A DNA stretch of 64,000 bases, taken from assembly GCA_907163375.1 (NCBI GenBank), contig CAJQUW010008653.1, positions 372,001 through 436,000 on the forward strand, written 5' to 3'. The position numbers and the translations under genes are program-made. The notes below the pieces were generated by a model, which was not told the DNA's origin, ran no database searches, and worked only from the letters and a program-made list of their open reading frames with translations. Shown here piece by piece: positions 42,195 through 51,868 of the stretch (its first letter is position 1; the number at the start of each line of letters is the position of its first letter). This DNA is from Prostheceraeus crozeri. Its lineage: Eukaryota > Platyhelminthes > Polycladida > Euryleptidae.

Positions 42195-42449
42195 CTATTG
42201 GCTGGAATAGTCAATGGGTATGACAGTTAGGTTGTCATAAACCCTGTGCCGCCTAAGCCGTGGTGGTGCATCTGGCACCTTTCGGATGCGAGTGGTATTC
42301 GGAGTCCACACCTCATCCGTCCAAACGATCTTCTTGATCTTCCCCTTCTTCTCATCCTCTTCATCCCACTCGTCGAGGATGATGAACTCGGGAATGGCGT
42401 TGTCTTCATCGATGAAGACGGGAATGGTGCTAGCAGATGTTGCTTCCAT
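42195..42449 (-). CDS. Small acidic right-arm protein (MEATSAST type)
   Basis: 84 aa. N-terminal MEATSASTIP, a duplicated acidic segment (FIILDEWDEEDEKKGKI) and a basic C-terminal part (VWTPNTTRIRKVPDAPP). The 2B copy at 58689-58955 has 88 aa with an extra copy of the FIIL-EWDE segment and stays in frame, good evidence of coding. A TATATAA box at 42491-42497 lies ~42 bp before the ATG, behind promoter module B. Function unknown; acidic profile would suit a protein-interaction or activation peptide. Confidence 0.6.
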   Translation of the reverse strand: MEATSASTIPVFIDEDNAIPEFIILDEWDEEDEKKGKIKKIVWTDEVWTPNTTRIRKVPDAPPRLRRHRVYDNLTVIPIDYSSQ

Positions 42450-42490
42450 CGTGACTTAAAATTGAATGAGAAGCGCTACAATCTTCTGGC

Positions 42491-42704
42491 TTATATAGGG
42501 TTTTCAACAATGAATTGCTCAACAGCGAATCAGAATGCTTCAGGGATAGCAATCGACTGCATAAGGTTCAAGTTGACTGATAGCAGATTCAACTTAATGA
42601 TAGTATTCGCCAGTCCGAAGACTGCCCAGGGCAAACCGCGAGGAGGCTCTATCAAATCTTGCCCCATGGTGGCCCTTAAGAGAGCCGGTGGTTCGTTCTC
42701 GGGA
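42491..42704 (-). promoter_or_regulatory. Promoter module copy B with TATA box
   Basis: Module at 42563-42704 (minus strand) followed by a spacer with GCAGTCGATTGCTATCCCTG and then TATATAA at 42497-42491, ~42 bp before the ATG of the 84-aa gene. Conserved in 2B (58435-58647). Confidence 0.65.
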
Positions 42705-42713
42705 GTCGTCATC

Positions 42714-42980
42714 TTACAACCTACCAATTCTGCTGAGAAAGTCTTTGACTCTCTCCTTGGTAGCAGTGTCGACTTCCACACTAACTGGTACATGGCTAAA
42801 AAGTGGAATGTAGCGCCAATCCGTTGGATTGACAGCAGTTGCTGTCATCGGATTGCCAATCCGAGCAAGATTATTAAAAACTCTGTCTTGCTCCTCTAGC
42901 CTGGCAAACTCCTCAAATAAATTTCGCGGCCTTAACTGCGGTCCGCGAGGAGAGCTGACTTCACTGTTCGGCGTCTGCAA
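42714..42980 (-). CDS. Small right-arm protein, start unclear (2A copy)
   Basis: An 88-codon open frame (TPNSEVSSPRGPQLRPRNLF...IGRL) is conserved and open in 2B (58158-58424). It has no ATG at its head; instead TTTCAATCTTGCAG, a good 3' splice site, ends at 42979-42981. Spliced to ATGGCTAACTTG (43274-43285, donor GTAAGT) it stays in frame. Yet TATATAAA at 43012-43019 would place a transcription start close by, in which case translation would begin at an internal Met. Contains WRYIPLFSHVPVSVEVD. Function unknown. Confidence 0.45.
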   Translation of the reverse strand: MQTPNSEVSSPRGPQLRPRNLFEEFARLEEQDRVFNNLARIGNPMTATAVNPTDWRYIPLFSHVPVSVEVDTATKERVKDFLSRIGRL

Positions 42981-43011
42981 GATTGAAATGAAATGAAATG
43001 AGAGGTAATGG

Positions 43012-43178
43012 TTTATATACCCCTCTAACGCGACGCAACGTTCAAGTTGACTGATAGCAGATTCAACTTAATGATAGTATTCGCCAGTCCGAAGACTGCC
43101 CAGGGCAAACCGCGTGGAGGTTCTATCATGTCTTGCCCCTAGGTGGCCCTTAAGAGAGCCGATGGTTCGTTCTCGGGA
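43012..43178 (-). promoter_or_regulatory. Promoter module copy C with TATA box
   Basis: Module at 43035-43178 followed directly (minus strand) by GCGTCGCGTTAGAGGGG and TATATAAA (43019-43012). Same order in 2B (57958-58126). Confidence 0.65.
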
Positions 43179-43277
43179 GTAACGTGATTGGGTGGTGAAG
43201 GTGGGTAAAAGATCTGCAATGAAAATGATATGTATTAGAATAGGATATACTATCTTATTTACTTTTCACTTACCAAG

Positions 43278-44456
43278 TTAGCCATCCTTGGGTAGTCTCG
43301 CGCGCTTCCTGACAGAAAATTTGTGGCGATGGCCTCGCATTCTCAGGCTGGCATGGAGACATTTTTTGGTTGGATGGCTGTTGTAGCAAATGATTGACTC
43401 GTCGAGACTACGGTTGACGAGTACTTCACCGTCCAAATGATTATCCCGAATAGGGATGTGAAACTTAAACAACCTATCCTCATTCACACGATTCCACTCA
43501 TCCCTCATGCGCTCCAACTTCTCAAACGCCTGTCTCTCATCACCCCGCCGAGCCACAGTCCTCTCCAACTCAACATTCCTCGCTCTCAACACACTCATCT
43601 CCTTCATCATCTCCTCAAACTTCGCTTCTGCATCTCTCATTCTTCTCTCCGCAGCACTCGCCCTCTTCTCACAGTCATCATTCTTCTCTTCCAATTCTCG
43701 CGTCTTATTCTTCAAATCAGTCACACTGCGCCTCATTCGAATATTCTCATCCGCTATCTCCTTCGACTTCAGTTCCTTCTTTTTCAACGTATCTAACTCA
43801 TTCACGACTTCATCCTTCACCTTCTTCAAACTCTCATACTTATTCACCAACAAATCATGCACCATCTGCTGCGATACATGCTTCTTCTCTTCATCCTTCA
43901 ACCACCTCGCCGACTGCTCACGAATCCCACCACTCTTCACTTTTGGGGAAGATGAGCTCTGCGGGGGGTCGGTGATGACAATGTTTGACACCTCCGACGA
44001 CGAAGAGCTCAACTTCCTCACACGCTTCCTCACACGCTCCTTATCTAAATCCACATCATCCTCATCATCACTCTCAAGCACTCTCTTTCGCTCAATCTCA
44101 GCCTCCAACGAAGCAACTGCTCTCGCCAACTCATTATTCTCAACAACATTCTCAACAACATTCTCCACCTTGCCGTCTCGCTCTATCGCCATTATTCGCT
44201 CCCTCTCTTCAACAATCAACTGCTTGAATCGCAAGTCATTCACCAAACCTCAACTACAGTCAGCATGAACTCTGTAAAAACGCGCCTCATCCTCATCACC
44301 CTTCAACACTCTACACTTTACACACGCAACCTTATTCAGGATAATCATGTGGTCAGTGCCCGCCTTCTTCACATGCGCTTTGACGTCCGCACTGCGATTT
44401 ATTCGCCCACATGTACACATTTTGACATGTTATTTACGGTTCTTGTCATTTGCCAT
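43278..44456 (-). pseudogene. Zinc-finger/coiled-coil accessory protein, 2A copy, two nonsense codons
   Basis: The frame starts at ATG 44456 and ends at 43278. Compared with the 2B copy, codon 9 is TAA (44430-44432) and codon 69 is TGA (44250-44252); the remaining 322 codons are open. N-terminal Cys/His cluster (CxC...CVKC...H...C), an acidic Ser-rich linker (ESDDEDDVD, KLSSSSSEVS), a ~150-residue coiled coil (ELKSKEIADENIRMRRSV...) and a C-terminal domain FKFHIPIRDNHLDGEVLVNR...ICYN. Not recognised. Driven by TATATAAA at 45079-45086. Long open frames on the opposite strand are shadows. Confidence 0.7.
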
Positions 44457-44462
44457 GCCTGA

Positions 44463-45078
44463 GATTTCTTGTTAACTGTAAGATAATGAAATTTGTATAA
44501 GTTTGGAATCATGTAGTACAGTCATATTCCTAAAGCATTACATTTAGTGAGGAATGATAGATTTGAGTGTAGTGAGTGGCACTCGATCCCGTCGGCAGCC
44601 CGAAGGCCTTGTACTGATCACTAGGGAAGTGAGAGATCTTCCCCGATACCCGCTCTTTACAGCTGAAGACATCATTGTCACTGCCCCGAAGTGGTAACAG
44701 CAACGCCGAGTCAAAGGTAGTGATCAGTAGCTGGGATCTAACCCCTCAAAGCTGCCTTAGACTTAGTCAAATTTCAAATCTGATAGCAGATTTGAACTCA
44801 GCATACTTGAAAACCTTAGTCTACATGTTAAAACTTTGAAAAAACTGAAAATTAAGAATTTTTAAAAAATTCCGCATTTTGCTACTCATACTACTTTTAA
44901 AAAATTTATCAGTAGTAAAGACACTATCAAACTCTATCACACAAACTTTGAAGTAAGAAGATAGCTTGCCTACTTCAAAAGATAGAGTCCTTTGAAACAC
45001 CCGATATCGGGAGCTCAGAGCGACGACCGTCGCTTACCTCGTCTTTCGATGAAGTGATGAGACTTACGTTGTCGGGGG
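44463..45078 (-). other. 5' leader/intron region of the coiled-coil gene
   Basis: No gene of its own. By comparison with 2B (donor GAG/GTAAGC, acceptor TTATCTTACAG just before the ATG) most of this stretch is an intron in the 5' untranslated region, ~560 bp. It includes a GC-richer conserved block (44581-44760) with TGATCACTAGGGAAGTGAG and GAAGATCTCTCACTTCCCTA-type complementarity that could fold. Confidence 0.45.
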
Positions 45079-45086
45079 TTTATATA
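45079..45086 (-). promoter_or_regulatory. TATATAAA box of the coiled-coil gene (2A)
   Basis: TTTATATA on the plus strand reads TATATAAA on the minus strand, conserved at 56063-56070 in 2B with the same downstream sequence up to the splice donor. Confidence 0.65.
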
Positions 45087-45649
45087 TGCTCGGAAGAAAA
45101 CTTAAAATGGCTCTATCTTCGAAAGTATCATCGTAGCGACATGCGGTTTGTTGCAAACGATTCGTCTCATCATTCTCTATCATATGACACCTGAACCATT
45201 CTCGTATGACCACGGGAAGTCGGTGCGTCAGCACATGTCCATGTAACATGCCACAAGTGAAAAAATTCCTAAGTGTGAGAGCTCCAGTGTGGTGAAAATT
45301 TTGAAAAATTTAAAACTTCCGAATTTCGACCTGGGACCTTTACCAAAACATTTTTTATCAAATTTCACTGACCCCCCCTCCCCCCTCGTTTGGAGAAATT
45401 TGATGAAAAATGTTTTGGTGAAGGTTCCAGGTCGAAATGCCACACTTTGGAAAATTTTCAAAATTTTGTCCATACAAAGTCACTCTGACACTTAGAATTT
45501 TTTAAGGTGAGCTACGACATTCCACCCTCCCAACCTGGCCGGCACACCACGCCAACCTGGCCGGCACACCACGCCAACCTGGAGAGCGCAGCACACACCA
45601 CCTCGCGCTACGTCGGCCGGCCAGAGGGGGGGGGACGTCAGACTCGAAA

Positions 45650-46450
45650 CAAACTTTGGTCAGGGTGCCAGGTCGAAATGCCACACTTTGGAAAATTTTC
45701 AAAATTTTGTCCATACAAAGTCACTCTGACACTTAGGATTTTTTCAGGTGAGCTCCGACCTAAAATCTTGTAGCAGCTCTAACTTTTGAACGGCTGGTCC
45801 GATTGACTCGCGACAAAAAATGTCGTCGAGCAGTTTTTTCTCCTCTTTCAAACGAGTGGCTGTAAGACAAAATCCGTCCACTAGAACCAAAGTTAGAAGA
45901 TCGCTGTCGGGGGGGGGGGTGTCAGTGAAATTTGATGAAACAAACTTTGGTCAGGGTCCCAGGTCGAAATGCCACACTTTGGAAAATTTTCAAAATTTTA
46001 CCCATACAAAGCCACTCTGACACTTAGGATTTTTTCAGGTGAGCTACGACATTCCACCCTCCCAACCTGGCCGGCACACCACGCCAACCTGGCCGGCACA
46101 CCACGCCAACCTGGAGAGCGCGCTACGACGGCCGGCCAGAGGGGGGGACGTCAGACTCGAAGCAACACGGCGGCACACCACGACCGACTCGACGGACAGG
46201 AGGGGGGGGACGTCAGACTCGAAGCAACACGGCGGCACACCACGACCGACTCGACGGACAGGAGGGGGGGACGTCAGACTCGAAGCAACACGACGGCACA
46301 CCACGACCGACACGACGGACAGGAGGGGGGACGTCAGACTCGAAGCAGAACGACGGCACACCACGACCGACACGACGGACAGGAGGGGGGGGGGACGTCA
46401 GCGACGGCGGCCATCTTGCGCGGTCCAGAAGTGGAGTTTTACTTACTACT
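45650..46450 (-). repeat. Right terminal inverted repeat of element 2A
   Basis: Reverse complement of 23,285-24,081, with five GC-rich units (46,137-46,402) against four on the left. Inside it, from ~45,500 to 45,650, a further partial copy of the GC unit plus flanking motif is repeated (nested duplication). 2B has the simpler form with one GC unit. Confidence 0.88.
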
Positions 46451-46456
46451 GGTACT
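46451..46456. other. Target-site duplication GGTACT (right)
   Basis: Exact repeat of 23279-23284 directly after the terminal CT of element 2A. Confidence 0.93.
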
Positions 46457-46719
46457 TCGACCACTACTTCAGTTACCGATTAGGGAATAAAAAAACATGA
46501 TAGTGCAAGTCCGTCAGTCATCAGCCGGTACTCGTCTAGTTGTGTTTTGATCCCTAACCTGAAGTGTTTCGACCCCTACAGTAAGGGCCTACATGTATGT
46601 TCCTAAGAAAATACTCACGATATTAAGAAATTTAAGTAACTTAAGCATTACTGCTACATGCACATGTCTACATGTTTGACCCAGGTGCTGGACGAATCTG
46701 CGATGGCCCAATATCCAAA

Positions 46720-47168
46720 ATCCATCCTAGCCTATAAATCAACATTTCTGCGAAATTTGGTGCCTTTGTCACAAAGTACACAATTTTTCAGTTAAGCGGC
46801 CCCACTACTAGATTTTCACACACATTGATATTAGCTACCTAATTTAGTCAGTGACGAGGTGAGTTAGAGCCGCCTCTAAATAAGCTCTGCCATCATACCC
46901 TGGGTAGAAGAGCCCGCTAACCCAGTAAGGTAATCTTCTAGTGCTAGTGACACGAACAATGACTCTCTTCCAACTTGTCCTGAGCCAGCACGGAGGAGCG
47001 TGGCTTGCAAAACCAACATGAATTATGTCTAACCATCGTATCTCGGATCAGAGGGGGTCACCTCCGGACCCTCGGTGTTCGATCAGGCGGGCACACCAGC
47101 AGCCACGGACTGGTGTGACAGAAGCCACCAGGGGATCACATCAGCAGCCTCGGGCTAATGTGATACAT
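46720..47168 (+). mobile_element. SINE-like retroposon, second copy
   Basis: Full-length match, inverted, to 21,536-21,991; here without a clear poly(A) tail (ends ATGTGATACATAAATCC). It lies 264 bp from the right border of element 2A. Confidence 0.6.
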
Positions 47169-47378
47169 AAATCCTCGAATCGGTGTTTTAAGCCATGAAG
47201 TAAGTTATCAAGTCCTCGGTGTTCCAACAATTTATACACTACTATCTGATTGAATTATAGCCCAATTATTTTTGGTCTTTTAGTTATCACTTAGAAAACC
47301 GTTCTTTAATTTCACTTTCAAAACCTTTAATAGGTGTGCCATCAGGTTGACTCCACTGTTTCACAAGTGGTTGGAAAG

Positions 47379-48686
47379 ATCAACTCGAGAAAATGAGAAA
47401 TCGAACACAGATTTTCTTCAACCAATTAAGAGAAAATATTGAATTATTATTCTGTGTAACGTTTCGCTTTCTGCTTCTGCTGGTAAAATCATAAAAATAA
47501 AGGGAACTTTAAAATCACATTGAACGAATTGTACTAGAGTCTGATGCATGGGAGCTGCTTTTTCTTGTTCCCACAGGCCGACGAATTTCTATGTTCTTTG
47601 CTGAGGTGCATAGTTGACCATTGAATCACTTTCATAGAAGGATTGGCACTGTATGCAATTAGCAGTTGATAGACATGTGATATAGAGACAGTCACGTGAA
47701 CTCACACTCTAGATCTTATTGTGCGAGCCGATTCTCCAACATATGTCGATGTGCAACCTGTACATTCAATGAGACATATACAAAACTTTAGCAATCACAC
47801 TTCAGATTTGTAAGACTGTGTACAGTATACACAGCTAGCTATCATGTATACACTCCTGTTGTGACATCGGTAGTAAAATATGAGATAGAGGTTTATTAGG
47901 GAAACAGACATTCAATGAGGTGGCAAGCTACATTTGTACCATTTTCTTTTTATTTCTCTTGAATTCTCAATTCATTGCTATTTGGTAATGATGACCACAA
48001 CTTTTCTCTTTCACCTCTTTCTCACTCAATATGCTCACTTGCTTCATGGCATGTCTGATAACTTTCTTTGGACAATCGCTCTTGCATTGCCGTTTGGAAT
48101 TTGTGTTACATTCATGTCATTTTCCTTCAAAGCATCATTTTTTCACATTTCTTGAAGTTCACCTGAGTTCAATTTTCAATGGATTGACGAGGATATATAA
48201 AAAATGGCATTAGTGTATATATGATAGCTATCTGTAAATACTGCACACAGTCTTACAAATCTGAAGTGTGATTGCTAAAGTTTTGTATATGTCTCATTGA
48301 ATGTACAGGTTGCACATCGACATATGTTGGAGAATCGGCTCGCACAATATGATTTAGAGTGTGAGTTCACGTGACTGTCCCTATATCACATGTCTATCAA
48401 CTGCTAATTGCATACAGTGCCAATCCTTCTATGAAAGTGATTCATTGGTCAACTATGCACCTCAGCAAAGAACATAGAAATTCGTCGGCCTGTGGGAACA
48501 AGAAAAAGCAGCTCCCATGCATCAGACTCTAGTACAATTCGTTCAATGTGATTTTAAAGTTCCCTTTATTTTTATGATTGTATCAGCGAAGCAGAAAGCG
48601 AAACGTTACACAGAAAAATAATTTAATATTTTTTCTTAATTGGTTGAAGAAAATTTGTGTTCGATTTCTCATTTTCTCGAGCTGAT
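47379..48686. repeat. Large fold-back: ~470-bp inverted arms around a GIY-YIG fragment
   Basis: 47379-47850 is the reverse complement of 48215-48686, with ~365 bp between. In the right arm (+) the frame from ~48,281 reads FCICLIECTGCTSTYVGESA, a close fit to a GIY-YIG nuclease start (Y-x-I-x-C...Y-V-G-x-S/T-x-R). It breaks into stops after ~25 codons. Such domains with two Cys belong to Penelope-like elements, so this is probably such a remnant duplicated head to head. Confidence 0.6.
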
Positions 48687-50591
48687 TATTCAATGCTAGC
48701 GATTATAAGTAAGTGTCATTGCGCTTTATCAGGGTTGTACTACAATAGCGCTACACTTGTTTATTACATTCGTGATGCACCGTGCGCAATATTCTGCGTA
48801 ATAATGTGTTATAATGCTGTTCTTCTTGAAAATTAAGTAACCTTAATAAGTGTACCACGGCACTCTAACACGAAAAATTAATACACACACACGCAAGCAT
48901 AATCGTAAAAGAAAATAATTCTCTTGAAGTCGTCATTAATATTCAATTCGGTTGCCTTAAACTCATACTTCAAATTATAAGTTAGAATATTAAAGTCTAA
49001 ACCAAAAATTGAATGGACTAAGATGCACTGTATAATTTCCTTTATTCTATAGATTGACGATGTTTCCCAAATACATGTGGTAATAACTTTAGATAGTCTA
49101 GGTAGCAAGGATTCCATTCCAATACTTTTCTTTAGTCACTCAGCTTTGTAGCCGCTGCACAACTTTCCCGCTTGTCTGTAACGCCTACCTTGTGTGATTC
49201 ATTCATTGCGCTAGGTACATGGGCAGCATGTAACCAATACGTTGTCTGACCCCCATGTGCAAGCAATCTAAGTACAAACTCACAGGTTTCTCAAGTGATC
49301 GTCTTGAAATAGAACAGTGAAACTCATGTTTACATTATGGATTATTTCCTCGAAACTGTGCAGACTTGCCTGCCAGATTCATCAAATATAAGCTAATCAT
49401 CTCAACATGCAGTCTGACCAAATGGATTTCGGGTTTTAGTCATTGTTCCATTATGCATTTCCTGTTCAAAATCCCGCTGGGCGCACAGATGTGGACGTCA
49501 CTCGACAAATGTTCATCATATTTCAAGCGATTATCTTCAGCGATTATCTATTAATTTTCATCCACTGCATAATTTGCATTCTTGCTTTTGCTAATAATCC
49601 TTGCAAAGCGCAAAGAGAAATATAAAAACTGCTGATTGCGGCAAATGATTGCGGAACTTTTCTTCTCTCTTCTGCAGGCCTGTTATATCACGGAAGTTGA
49701 TACCATTTATCGCTACTTGACAAGTAAATCAGTTAAATAAGTTAAATAAGTTAACTATTGGTTGTTGAAATTTTAGACGGCCGCCTTAAATAAAGGAATG
49801 TAAATTCCGACATTTAGTTGTTCTGATAGGAAATAGATCAAGCAGCGTTTGTGATAAGAAAATGACGCTTTGCATCTAAGAATTTTTGAATGATAAAAAA
49901 GATAAATATTTTATTTGAAATTCTCTCAGAAGGAAGGAAATAATTACGAGAAAGTATTCATCTTTCGAATATAGTAAATAAGCGATGCTTCCTGTATTTG
50001 TCTTTATGCATGTATGTAATTGAGTATGCGTAATCCACTAATGTATTATTGATGTACTAGCCATGATTCCCTATTCTATGTTATTCCCATACTACAACTC
50101 CCATGAAACTGAGGTTTTCAGTTTTCAATGCCGAATTTTTCGACCGACTTTTCAAAGAAACAAAGAAGAGAATCTATTCATAAGGATGATGAGTTCCTCT
50201 CTAAATAAGCATGTATGGACCAAATGTAATGACAGAAATCTAATATCACTGCCAGTACAGTATATTAATTATCTATGAAGCTTGAATCCATTGTCCATAA
50301 TTTTTGAAATTATTTTTATTATGTATTAAAATTAAAATTCATATTTGAATTTTAATGCAAACATGATAATCACTCTAATAAGCTTAACCTCTTTCGTTTC
50401 ATCTGATGCGGTTTTAGTAGGTGAAAACTTAGGAGCATAAATCTTATCAATAATAGCAGTGCTTTTAATTCTAAAATTCTACCAGCATCGCAAGATGCTT
50501 GCAAAAAGTTAGAAAAGACAATAACTTTACATACTTACACCTTGAATACGCGCATACATGCATGCATGGAAACCAATATAATGTTTCACAA
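48687..50591. other. No gene seen
   Basis: 1.9 kb of AT-rich DNA with only short frames (60-80 codons) that show no motif. No structured repeat noted. Confidence 0.45.
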
Positions 50592-50948
50592 AGTTTCATT
50601 TTACTTGCTTATTGTCAAAAGCGCGTTTCGTCTGATTTCAGAAAGTGTGACACGCAGAATGAATCAAACTGATTGAAACATGATTCCTGCTAGAATATCG
50701 ATCAAGCAATGGACGGTCATTGGACAAGCAATCACGAAATGAATAAGTAGTAGCTAAAAAGTACATATACAGAAAAATTACTAATATGAGAAGTAGTGCA
50801 TCGACAACTTGAATAAAAAGAAAGGACCATTGTTTGATTGATATTCTAGCAGGAATCATGTTTCAATCACTTTGATTCATTCTGCGTGTCACACCTACTG
50901 AGAGCAGACGAAACGCGGTTGTGACAATAAGCAAGTAAAATGAAACTT
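50592..50948. repeat. Fold-back (MITE-like) element
   Basis: 50592-50714 is the imperfect reverse complement of 50826-50948 (~123-bp arms, ~110-bp loop; e.g. CATGATTCCTGCTAGAATAT against ATATTCTAGCAGGAATCATG). No coding. Could be a non-autonomous DNA transposon; no clear flanking duplication was identified. Confidence 0.6.
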
Positions 50949-51601
50949 CTGGCGTATTTTTCATCTGCAAGATCACAGCGGGGCGCAATTGCTTCATTAT
51001 GCTATGATCCTATATAAATAATATAAATCTCCAATACAAGAAACATAGCAATTATCAAATATTCTTCAATTGCAATATTTTGCATCATTTTTCACTTAAA
51101 TGAAGTTTATCTGCCTATATGCAGAATCAACTTATCATTTATCGCATATTTATCATTTATTTCCCGTTTGTTGTAGATCAACTTCAACTACATTTCCCAA
51201 TGGAAGAGAAACAAATATGGAGTTTGATTTCTGAGAAACTTTTCATCGAAGCAAGTGTTCAAAAGACTAAAAAGAGAAAATATTAAAAATCATTGGCTGT
51301 TTTTTGAATTAATGGCGTTTTGTGAATGATCATGAAATTAGTAAAAAAATAATGCTCCATAGTGTGATTGATTCTCAAACTATTTTTTTTGAAATCTGGG
51401 CCAGACTTTCACCGACATGTCAAGGGGATCGAAAGTAAAAAGTGCAAATACCTCATGCATGTTGTTGCCTTTATATTGACATTATCACTATTGCTAAACT
51501 AAACTGATTATTCTTTACAATCATGATCACATAAAGCGTCAGTATGTCGCGGAGAGGGTTAGACACGCTGTAGCAATAGGAGCTGCCATGCACGCTGAAT
51601 T

Positions 51602-51784
51602 TCCCTAAATTCTATGGGACAGGATTTCCAGAAGATCGATAGGACAGGATTTCCCGAAATTCGATAGGACAGGATTTCCCACAAGTCTATCGGACAAATT
51701 AGTCCCAGAGGCAATAGGATCAAAGTTCCCCAAAATTCAATGGGACAAAACTTTCCCACAGTGCCATAGAATGGAGTTCCATAG
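51602..51784. repeat. Degenerate ~25-bp tandem repeat
   Basis: About seven units of the type GGACAGGATTTCCCGAAATTCGATA. The 66-codon frame across it is a translation of the repeat. Confidence 0.75.
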
Positions 51785-51868
51785 CAATAGCACTACCCGC
51801 TATAGGAAAATTACAATAATTCCGTAGGACGTTTCCTATAGGAGTGCCATAGATTTTGGTTAATCGGG

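Larger units (their letters stand above)
23285..46450 (+). mobile_element. Complete Polinton/Maverick element 2A (23,166 bp)
   Basis: Ends AGTAGTAAGTAAAACTCC...GGAGTTTTACTTACTACT, ~0.8-kb terminal inverted repeats and a perfect GGTACT duplication define the element. It carries integrase, pPolB, protease, ATPase, MCP and other virion genes. Several genes have nonsense codons or frameshifts, so the copy is dead although its borders are intact. Element 2B from 55,399 is a second copy of the same family in reverse orientation. Confidence 0.95.

Noticed and set aside
42246-42899. 217-codon plus-strand frame through the promoter modules (174 codons in 2B)
   Set aside because: Open in both copies, but it crosses modules and TATA boxes and is antisense to the small genes whose length changes keep frame. 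Kept as a weak alternative only.
43507-44268. 253-codon plus-strand frame (and 56873-57631 in 2B)
   Set aside because: Antisense shadow of the coiled-coil gene; Ser/Phe-rich text is what the complement of Lys/Glu-rich coiled coil gives.
44581-44760. Structured non-coding RNA in the right arm
   Set aside because: Conserved in 2B and partly self-complementary, but it lies inside the predicted leader intron, and two recent copies cannot show covariation.
47934-48155. 73-codon hydrophobic ORF in the fold-back spacer
   Set aside because: Phe/Leu-rich text from a pyrimidine-rich stretch; no promoter, motif or second copy.
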